NCBI GenBank assembly: GCA_900472625.1
Contig: UCIT01000001.1
Coordinates: forward strand, 186,001 to 250,000
Length of the DNA stretch: 64,000 nucleotides
Direction: 5' to 3'
From: Hyphomicrobiales bacterium
GTDB taxonomy: Bacteria > Pseudomonadota > Alphaproteobacteria > Rhizobiales > Rhizobiaceae
Each line of letters starts with the position of its first letter. Position 1 is the first letter of the stretch. Below, piece after piece: positions 58,423 to 64,000 of this stretch. The notes under the pieces were generated by a model, which made no database searches, was not told where the DNA came from, and saw only the letters and a list, made by a program, of their open reading frames with translations. A program made the position numbers and the translations under genes.

Positions 58423-58878
58423 ATGTTTGAATCGCCGTCTAGCCTGAGTAAGTTGCAAGAAGTATTTTTCGAGACTATCGGCTATTCAGAATACTTTCTG
58501 GGGCTGCATGCTTTTTTCGAAGGTGAGGTTATCTTCGCGCGCGATGTTGTCCATCTCAACCTCGAGCTACCACCGTTTCCCGGCGATGCGGACGCCGCCT
58601 GGGACTGGTTTCGCGACAATCTTCGCGGTGCAAAGGAGCAGGAGACCTTCGTCTACGAGTTGTCCTTCGCGATGAACAATGAGGACGACCCGGATATGGA
58701 AGCGCTGGTCGAACTCAGCCGGCGATCACCCATGACAGTGTGGATGATCGACCTGGCCCAGCAGGAAACGCCGGAAGCAGGGCGCCGCTACGTGGTCATC
58801 ACCATCCCTACAAAGCAAGGCGCACGCGCCTTCAGAAGCGAGTATCACGGCAAGGACGGCGTGGCTCTCCTGAAATAG
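58423..58878 (+). CDS. Hypothetical 151-residue protein
   Basis: ATG 58423 has GGAGAG seven bases upstream; a longer in-frame opening has no start signal. The protein begins MFESPSSLSKLQEVFFETIG and is acidic and alpha/beta-like without signal or membrane segment. No recognised family. Upstream sequence includes an inverted repeat and a low-GC stretch (58270-58420). Confidence 0.72.
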   Translation: MFESPSSLSKLQEVFFETIGYSEYFLGLHAFFEGEVIFARDVVHLNLELPPFPGDADAAWDWFRDNLRGAKEQETFVYELSFAMNNEDDPDMEALVELSRRSPMTVWMIDLAQQETPEAGRRYVVITIPTKQGARAFRSEYHGKDGVALLK

Positions 58879-58902
58879 GCCGGAGCGTGAAACGCGGCCT
58901 CT

Positions 58903-59124
58903 TTACTCGGACTTTGAATTGAGTTCTTCCCGGGCAAGCCTTGAAAACTCGCTCTCGTCGCGTATCCCGAACTCAAACCAATCAACAAGCGCCTTTGCCG
59001 CCGATAGACCCCGCTGGCTGGCTGTTTCGACGCCGTTCTCGCTGCAGGCCTCCCTGAGCACATGATCGAGCATGTCCATCACATCAGGTGTCAGCGGTTC
59101 TTTTGGCCAGTCGGTCTTGGTCAT
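58903..59124 (-). CDS. Hypothetical 73-residue protein
   Basis: Reads MTKTDWPKEPLTPDVMDMLD at its start, with GAGGG nine bases upstream. An acidic helical protein (LREACSENGVETASQRGLSA). Convergent with the 151-residue gene. Function unknown. Confidence 0.6.
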   Translation of the reverse strand: MTKTDWPKEPLTPDVMDMLDHVLREACSENGVETASQRGLSAAKALVDWFEFGIRDESEFSRLAREELNSKSE

Positions 59125-59246
59125 CAAATCAGCCCTCGTTTACTCAAGGATAGCGTGTATTCACGCTGGCGCTATTGCGGCAGCAACACAGCTATCGGAA
59201 TTCAGGCCGGTGAAGCGGTTCTACGCAGATCCAGCGAGTGCGTAAC

Positions 59247-60389
59247 TCAGCGCGGCGCGACGATCTTGCTTGCCAGCCGGAATGGGCTCGAGAGTGCTGC
59301 ACCAGCGGCGTCGAAGACGAATGCGCCGACCTCATTTGCGGAGGCGCCATGCTGCCCCTGGCTAGAAACGAGTTGCGGGCCGAGCTTTGCCAGACTGGCG
59401 TAGCGGTCGTGCCCGAGGCCATCGACGCCTTTGATGGAAGTGATGTCGATGATCCGCACGCCATATTTCCGCGCCGCCGCCTGGATTGCCGGATCATTGA
59501 CATCAAGTCGTCCGATGCGCTGGCGCTCACCGCCGATGAAGCTGGAGACGGCCAGCGCTCTGTCATCCTTCGAGACGAACAGGATGATCGGGTTTTTCAT
59601 CTTGCCGATGACATCGAGCTGGGTTTCGAAAACGTCGGCGTCGATATCGGGCGCGGCTAGTACGACCATCAACTTGCCAAGCACATCATCACGCCCCTCA
59701 AGCTTCAACTCGCGCAGCGTTTCCATAATCAGGAAGCCGCCCATGCTGTGGCCAAACAAAACGATACGCTTCAGTCTTGGCTGGTCAGCGACCGATAGTA
59801 AAAGGTCCCGAAGATCGTCCCGCGATGCAAGAACAGCGTCGCGGTCGGCAACGTAACCCGTGACTGCACCCTCGGATGGCCACGAGAACAGCACCGGCGT
59901 CCCGCCGGTATTCGCATCGGCCGTGATCTGTGCAAACCGGAACAGCGCTTCCTGGAAACTGTAGTTGTATCCGTGCACAAAGATAGCGGTCGTTCCGGTC
60001 TTATCGACGTTGTCGGCTGCGGAGGCGAGAAAATCCTGTTTCGACAAATTGCGACGGTCGGTAACGAGCATATCGTGCTTGGAGTCGGGTCGGCTGCCAG
60101 GATACTCGATCTCTGGAGATTTGTGTGTCTGCGGAATGGAAACGGTGTAGCGCTGGTAGGATATCGTGGCGCTTCGCACTGTATCGTAGCCGTGCGTCGT
60201 AGGGTTCGGTCGCCTGTTGGTCGCCGATAGAAGGACGATTTCCCGATCGCTCGCTTGGGTTGTGGTGACAGGCTGCAGAACCGCGGCGCTGGGGCGGGAT
60301 GCGCAGCTGGCTAGCAATGAAAATGCCGTCAGAACAACTAGGATGCGCGCAACCGGCAAAAGGCACGGCAGAGACCGACGAATAAGCAT
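59247..60389 (-). CDS. Alpha/beta-hydrolase lipoprotein (DUF900-type esterase)
   Basis: 380 residues. N-terminal lipobox after a hydrophobic segment (FSLLASCASRP). Alpha/beta hydrolase motifs: HGYNYSFQEAL, nucleophile elbow GHSMGG (about residue 216), and a Gly-Leu-Gly-His (GLGHD) near the end as probable catalytic His. DUF900-type proteins are envelope esterases of unknown substrate. It stands alone on the minus strand, 14 bases from no other gene. Confidence 0.87.
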   Translation of the reverse strand: MLIRRSLPCLLPVARILVVLTAFSLLASCASRPSAAVLQPVTTTQASDREIVLLSATNRRPNPTTHGYDTVRSATISYQRYTVSIPQTHKSPEIEYPGSRPDSKHDMLVTDRRNLSKQDFLASAADNVDKTGTTAIFVHGYNYSFQEALFRFAQITADANTGGTPVLFSWPSEGAVTGYVADRDAVLASRDDLRDLLLSVADQPRLKRIVLFGHSMGGFLIMETLRELKLEGRDDVLGKLMVVLAAPDIDADVFETQLDVIGKMKNPIILFVSKDDRALAVSSFIGGERQRIGRLDVNDPAIQAAARKYGVRIIDITSIKGVDGLGHDRYASLAKLGPQLVSSQGQHGASANEVGAFVFDAAGAALSSPFRLASKIVAPR

Positions 60390-60877
60390 TTATGTCCTGA
60401 GACGGCTTTGCGCCGTGGAATTGCTAGATGAGCAGTTTTGGCTAGACTTTGCCTGGGCACGCCGACTGTGCACTACGCTCTAGCAGATTGCCGATAGGCA
60501 TGGCAATCGTGCCGTCCACTGGTTTTAGATGGCTCACCTACGAACGGGTTTCATGAGAATTCCGGCAGTCTCTACAATTGTCGGGATTGTTGCTCAGCCT
60601 GTGTTGCAAGGTGTCCAAACCTCGCCAACTGCGCGCTTATCCTGCGCTTTTCGTGATCGGATAGCCTTATAGCAAATGTCGAATTTGCCGCGCTCTCCTC
60701 TTCAGCTTTCAGCCGAATGACGCTTTCTGGTACGGTCGTCATCTATCCACCCTGAGATATGCGAGGGCATTATCTGCCTGTTACATCAGTCTGTGTCCCT
60801 GCGCTTTTTACTATCGGCAAGCGCAGGCTCCTTTCTATACCGAAGCCGGTGGCAACGGGCGATTCATCGAGTTGCTA
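60390..60877. other. 488-bp intergenic region with one possible small gene
   Basis: Contains a candidate 56-codon gene on the minus strand (60572-60742), listed separately. The remainder (60390-60571 and 60743-60877) holds no convincing gene, RNA gene or terminator hairpin. Confidence 0.5.
60572..60742 (-). CDS. Possible 56-residue protein
   Basis: Reads MTTVPESVIRLKAEEESAAN at its start and ends QQSRQL. AGGG lies about ten bases upstream of the ATG. Composition is that of a charged helical protein (RLSDHEKRRISAQLARFGHL). It has no recognised family and no supporting neighbour; a chance open frame of this length is possible. Confidence 0.4.
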   Translation of the reverse strand: MTTVPESVIRLKAEEESAANSTFAIRLSDHEKRRISAQLARFGHLATQAEQQSRQL

Positions 60878-61039
60878 TCAGCGGCGCAGCAGACGCATCG
60901 CGAGAGACACCACGAAAAGAACCACGAAAATGAAGAACAATACCTGAGCAATCGAGGCGGATGCGCCTGCGATGCCGCCGAAGCCGAGAACGCCTGCAAT
61001 CAGCGCGACGACCAGAAATACGAGGGCGTAGTAAAGCAT
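60878..61039 (-). CDS. DUF1328-type small membrane protein
   Basis: 53 residues: [20 protein letters not shown], then [12 protein letters not shown] and a second hydrophobic helix ending in RLLRR. Two membrane helices separated by a Gly/Ala/Ser loop match the DUF1328 (YtjA-like) family, frequent in proteobacterial stress regulons. Ribosome site GGAGAT. Function unknown. Confidence 0.8.
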   Translation of the reverse strand: MLYYALVFLVVALIAGVLGFGGIAGASASIAQVLFFIFVVLFVVSLAMRLLRR

Positions 61040-61113
61040 GGAAAATCTCCTTTGTCCGTGTGCTTGAAACGAACAAAAGTCGAGTAAGTTCCGCGGGCGG
61101 AAAAATCTTTGAT

Positions 61114-61641
61114 TTAAGTGGCGGCGCCAAGTGCGGGGCGGGCGAACCGGTCACCCTCATTGGGAGCAGGCGGTTCGGCGGCATTCAGGTAGAATTTCAA
61201 CGGTGCCGTCAAGACGAACCACAAAGAGGCACCGAGCATGAAGTAAGTGCCGGAAACATCGTCACCCAGGTGGGTGAACGGAAGGAGTGCGGACCCGAAG
61301 AGCACAGCCATTCGCAGCGCCCATTCGTTTTCCCTCTTATCGAGCGCGGTGGCGCGCAATGCCTTGAAGTCATTTGGCCCATATCGCCCGTCCGGCGCTT
61401 TCATGCGCAGCAAACGCACCCCCGATGGCAGGACCAACATGATCAAGGCGCCCTGAGCGAACAACAACATGGGGCCCGTCAAATATTGCAGGCTGGCAAT
61501 CATCAGGAGAAAAACGACGAGCACATGCCACACAGGCTCAAACGTATCCGGACGCTGCCCCGTCTTATCGTGCCATATTTTGAGGATGATTGCCGCGCCG
61601 TCGAGCAGCGGTTCGTCTACGTACCGATTGATCCAGTTCAT
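61114..61641 (-). CDS. Hypothetical multi-pass membrane protein
   Basis: 175 residues from ATG 61641 (an ATG at 61674 would add eleven). About three hydrophobic segments ([33 protein letters not shown] and [19 protein letters not shown]). The N-terminus is acidic and cytoplasmic-like, the C-terminus Pro/Ala-rich. No family recognised with confidence. Confidence 0.72.
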   Translation of the reverse strand: MNWINRYVDEPLLDGAAIILKIWHDKTGQRPDTFEPVWHVLVVFLLMIASLQYLTGPMLLFAQGALIMLVLPSGVRLLRMKAPDGRYGPNDFKALRATALDKRENEWALRMAVLFGSALLPFTHLGDDVSGTYFMLGASLWFVLTAPLKFYLNAAEPPAPNEGDRFARPALGAAT

Positions 61642-61735
61642 GCGCTCGCCCAAGACGCTTTGTCGTCGGACCATTCTTGCACATCAAATTCGTCGGTATC
61701 GTGGCAAATGCCAGATGCAAAGGATCAATGTCGGA

Positions 61736-61921
61736 TCACCGAGCGGCATGTTCTGGCTTGTCTTTCGTCTTGGTGGCGGCGAATTCCTCAAGCTGCTTCT
61801 CGGTCATCGATTCCATCATCTCCCGCGACGCGCCCTTAAGCTTGCTCTTGGGCGTCTCACCGCGCTTTGCCGACAGCGCTGCGCCAGCGGCCTTCTGCTG
61901 AGCTTTCGATTTGGCTGGCAT
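61736..61921 (-). CDS. DUF3008-type small basic protein
   Basis: 61 residues beginning MPAKSKAQQKAAGAALSAKR with a strong ribosome site (GGAAGGAGGAG). The Lys/Ala-rich N-terminus and MMESMTEKQLEEFAATKTK segment fit the DUF3008 family. Small, basic and probably nucleic-acid-associated; function not established. Confidence 0.8.
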   Translation of the reverse strand: MPAKSKAQQKAAGAALSAKRGETPKSKLKGASREMMESMTEKQLEEFAATKTKDKPEHAAR

Positions 61922-62013
61922 GGGCTCCTCCTTCCGCTCAGAGTTTTCCGCATGACTCGATCGAAAAAGCCTGTCCAGATCGCCTTGACGGCGAACTGGA
62001 CAGGCAATCTCTA

Positions 62014-62271
62014 TTAGCGGCAGCGTGCCTCGTATGTCCGGCCATATCGGTCGCGGTAGACGCAGTAGCCGCGACGTTCGGTGGATTGACCGATCAACGC
62101 GCCGGCAACGCCACCTGCGACAGCACCGACTGCGGCACCGCCCCAGCTGTTCGTCACCGCACCGCCGATAACGGCGCCCGTGCCGGCTCCAATCGCCGTT
62201 CCCTGTTCTGTCGCTGTGCAAGACGCAAGTGTGCCAACCACTGCACTCACCAATACTATTGTTCTGATCAT
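62014..62271 (-). CDS. Glycine-zipper lipoprotein
   Basis: 85 residues. Lipobox TLASCTATEQ, then a glycine-zipper stretch (GAGTGAVIGGAVTNSWGGAA, AVAGGVAGALIG) and a basic Tyr/Arg/Cys-rich tail (YCVYRDRYGRTYEARC). Probably an outer-membrane lipoprotein of the YMGG/Rick_17kDa type that oligomerises in the envelope. Confidence 0.85.
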   Translation of the reverse strand: MIRTIVLVSAVVGTLASCTATEQGTAIGAGTGAVIGGAVTNSWGGAAVGAVAGGVAGALIGQSTERRGYCVYRDRYGRTYEARCR

Positions 62272-62323
62272 TTCCTGCTCTCCTTGGACGAAAAATCTGA
62301 GACGTAAACCAGCGAAATCCTGC

Positions 62324-62677
62324 TCAACCCACCTCCGGGCAACCCCGAACATTGGCGAAGACGATCCTGTCTGGCCTACCGCCCGTCAGACCATCGACTA
62401 CCACGCTTCGTGACGTTACGCGCACGATGTGCGCACGGCGAAAGCCGGCGTCACGGGCAGAATCAAGGGCGTCATCGGGGTCGCAGGCCGCCCGTGAAAC
62501 CCGTTCACGTCGCATGCCATTGTCGTATCTGTCACGATCTCGATCGCGGTCGTAGACATTCACTCCGCCGGGTCCGACGCGCAATTCTAGATCCTGCGCA
62601 TGGGCGGGTATTGTCGTCAACGCAGCGCTTCCAACCGCGAGGGCGCCGATGATCGCTATGTTCAGAAACTGTCTCAT
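62324..62677 (-). CDS. Exported hypothetical protein with Asp/Arg repeat
   Basis: 117 residues from ATG 62677 (GGGAGAGAG upstream). Signal peptide about 1-27 ending IPAHAQD. A DRDRDRDR repeat (about 43-50) follows, then a Cys-containing small domain (RAACDPDDALDSARDAGFRR ... RGCPEVG) with two Cys that may pair. No known function. Confidence 0.8.
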   Translation of the reverse strand: MRQFLNIAIIGALAVGSAALTTIPAHAQDLELRVGPGGVNVYDRDRDRDRYDNGMRRERVSRAACDPDDALDSARDAGFRRAHIVRVTSRSVVVDGLTGGRPDRIVFANVRGCPEVG

Positions 62678-62931
62678 GAGCTCTCTCCCTGTCACATGTC
62701 TGTGATTGCAGAACAGCTTCAGGAGCATTTTGTTCCATTCAGGACGGCATTCGTGAGTGTTCGCTTGACCGCATGACGTGCCATGTGGCCCTGGCTTCTC
62801 TCCTTTTTCAGCTCGCCGCGGCAGCCGTAGGCCGAAGCCATGGGAACCCCGCTGAAGATCACTGGCATGCGCTTTGCTATTCGTCCGCTTCGGCGCTTGA
62901 CGCTGACCGTCGGCATCGCCTAAGTGGCTGT

Positions 62932-63150
62932 CGATGGTTCCCTGAGGGATGACTCCCGACGGGATTAATAGGGAACACGGTGAGGATGACCCGAATGGGG
63001 CCAAAACCGTGGCTGCCCCCGCAACTGTAAGCGGATTGCCTGATGTCCTCGTGGTGCTCGTGTCGGGCGCCATGCCACTGCCGGGAGCACTGTTCCTCGT
63101 GGGAAGGCAGATGTCAGGCGCATATGCGCAAGCCAGGAGACCTGCCGTCA
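62932..63150 (+). promoter_or_regulatory. Cobalamin (B12) riboswitch
   Basis: The conserved pieces appear in order: GGGAACACGGTG (about 62970-62981), GGCTGCCCCCGCAACTGTAA (63011-63030), the CATGCCACTG segment (63071-63080) and the B12 box AGCCAGGAGACCTGCC (63131-63146). Downstream, CGGAC (63169-63173) pairs with GTCCG (63180-63184), next to the ribosome site GGAGAGGAG of the following ORF, so the switch probably acts on translation. It controls the downstream binding-protein gene. Confidence 0.92.
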
Positions 63151-63198
63151 AAACAGTGTCCACCATCCCGGACGGGGTTGTCCGGAGAGGAGCATCTT

Positions 63199-63282
63199 AT
63201 GATGGTTTTTGACGTTCGCCGCTGCCGCGGCCCTGCCTATTTCCCCTCTGCAAAAGCGTCGTCTGCAATTCCGAAGCGGTAA
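63199..63282 (+). CDS. Small 27-codon ORF directly after the riboswitch
   Basis: Reads MMVFDVRRCRGPAYFPSAKA and ends IPKR. The ribosome site GGAGAGGAG is strong and lies beside the riboswitch's expression-platform hairpin. It is 132 bases before the binding-protein start and in the same direction. It may be a regulated leader ORF rather than a functional protein. Confidence 0.45.
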   Translation: MMVFDVRRCRGPAYFPSAKASSAIPKR

Positions 63283-63413
63283 CTGTTCCTTCGTCAGATG
63301 GTCGGCGGCCGTCCGCGTGCGCATGTCCGCTCCATCTGCCACGGTTCCCGTTTTGCCTTTGGCCCAGTCACAGCCGATCGGGTGTGGACTTCATCCATCA
63401 TATGAGGATTATC

Positions 63414-64000
63414 ATGAACCGCATTATTTCGCGGAGCGCACTGCTTGCCGTGTCTGCGTTTTTCGCCGCGCCAGCCTCTTTCGCTCCGGCCCACGCGGCC
63501 ACCACCTATCCGTTGACGATGACCAATTGCGGTCAGCAGATTACCTTCGACAAGGCGCCGGAAAAAACGGTGTCGATCGGGCAGGGGATGACGGAGATCC
63601 TCTATTCGCTCGGTCTCTCCGACAAGATCGTCGGCACCGCCGTCTGGGTCGGTCCGGTCCTGCCCGCCTATGCCGAGGTCAACAAGACAATCAAGCGGTT
63701 GGCCGATAATGATCCGAGCTTCGAGTCCGTCGTGGGTCAGGAGCCTGACCTCGTTACGGCCGAATTCGAATGGCACGTCGGTACGCAGGGCTCGGTCGGC
63801 AAGCGTGAGCAGTTCGCGGGCCTCGGCATCAACACCTACGTCTCGCCCGCGGATTGCGTGGCCAAGGTCAACACGTCGGGCGGCGATGGTGTCCGCAGGG
63901 AGCTGTTCACGATGGACCTGATCTATCAGGAAATCGCCGAACTCGCCGAAATCTACAATATCAAGGAGCGCGGCGATGCCTTGATTGCAACGCTGAAGAA
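63414..64000 (+). CDS. Periplasmic binding protein of a cobalamin-type ABC importer (partial, BtuF/FecB-like)
   Basis: 195 codons, open at the window end. ATG 63414 has GAGGA eight bases upstream. Signal peptide (SRSALLAVSAFFAAP, cleavage near AHAA) and a Peripla_BP_2 (TroA/BtuF-like) fold: TMTNCGQQITFDKAPEKTV, then VSIGQGMTEILYSLGL and PDLVTAEFEWHVG. The cobalamin riboswitch upstream argues for cobalamin or cobinamide as ligand; ferric siderophore is the other known use of the family. Partner permease and ATPase would lie beyond the window. Confidence 0.85.
   Translation, partial: MNRIISRSALLAVSAFFAAPASFAPAHAATTYPLTMTNCGQQITFDKAPEKTVSIGQGMTEILYSLGLSDKIVGTAVWVGPVLPAYAEVNKTIKRLADNDPSFESVVGQEPDLVTAEFEWHVGTQGSVGKREQFAGLGINTYVSPADCVAKVNTSGGDGVRRELFTMDLIYQEIAELAEIYNIKERGDALIATLK

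Noticed and set aside
62697-62777. 26-codon open frame MSVIAEQLQEHF on the plus strand
   Set aside because: No ribosome site; overlaps no conserved element and is too short to support.

Overview
The window looks like a stretch of a Rhizobium-type alphaproteobacterial genome (R. leguminosarum / R. etli / R. tropici group). The main evidence is a full rhizobial erythritol catabolic locus in the arrangement known from R. leguminosarum, alphaproteobacterial regulatory motifs (TGA-N9-TCA iron boxes and a TTAA-N7-TTAA CtrA-type box) and GC-rich coding. minCDE and erythritol genes sit on megaplasmids or chromids in several rhizobia, so a secondary replicon is plausible; this is inference. No rRNA, tRNA, CRISPR array, transposase or prophage was seen.

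Left part (1-7.2 kb): a SARP/BTAD-type activator with TPRs is followed by a compact candidate RiPP locus. It contains a 44-residue Cys-free peptide, a YcaO cyclodehydratase-family protein, a TfuA-like partner and, after a stable hairpin, an 89-residue orphan protein. YcaO-TfuA pairs are known peptide-backbone thioamidation or azole/azoline enzymes. This peptide and this gene set match no natural product I know, and they are the best candidate for an undescribed system here. An XRE regulator and a CbpM/CbpA chaperone pair follow.

7.3-17.2 kb: an inositol-monophosphatase pseudogene, an orphan LacI regulator, an iron-uptake group (AraC regulator, TonB-dependent siderophore receptor with an IRO/RirA-type box), a large PAS-rich hybrid histidine kinase and a heme oxygenase.

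17.3-28.0 kb: a TetR regulator, a Ser-rich small protein and a five-gene efflux operon in which an RND pump (adaptor, AcrB-like pump, outer-membrane factor) is followed directly by MacA and MacB. Two GTAC-N6-GTAC sites flank the divergent promoters and are candidate TetR operators.

28.3-45.4 kb: carbohydrate metabolism. A class II fructose-bisphosphate aldolase ends at a terminator. On the minus strand lie an importer operon (DUF2291 lipoprotein, EryE, EryF, EryG) and, beyond its terminator, a DeoR regulator, an FGGY kinase and a GlpD-like dehydrogenase, which form a second polyol module. Divergently, eryABCD-tpiB-rpiB encode conversion of erythritol to D-erythrose-4-phosphate. The 0.94-kb divergent intergenic region holds a perfect GTTCACGTGAAC palindrome and a spaced direct repeat.

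45.4-64 kb: small rhizobial proteins, a siderophore-interacting reductase with its own IRO-type box, minCDE behind a CtrA-type box, an exported protein, a small cytochrome c, a CNNM/CorC-type membrane protein, a YhaO/YhaN-like nuclease-ATPase pair, a run of small orphan and stress/envelope-type proteins, and finally a cobalamin riboswitch upstream of a tiny ORF and a periplasmic binding protein cut by the window end.
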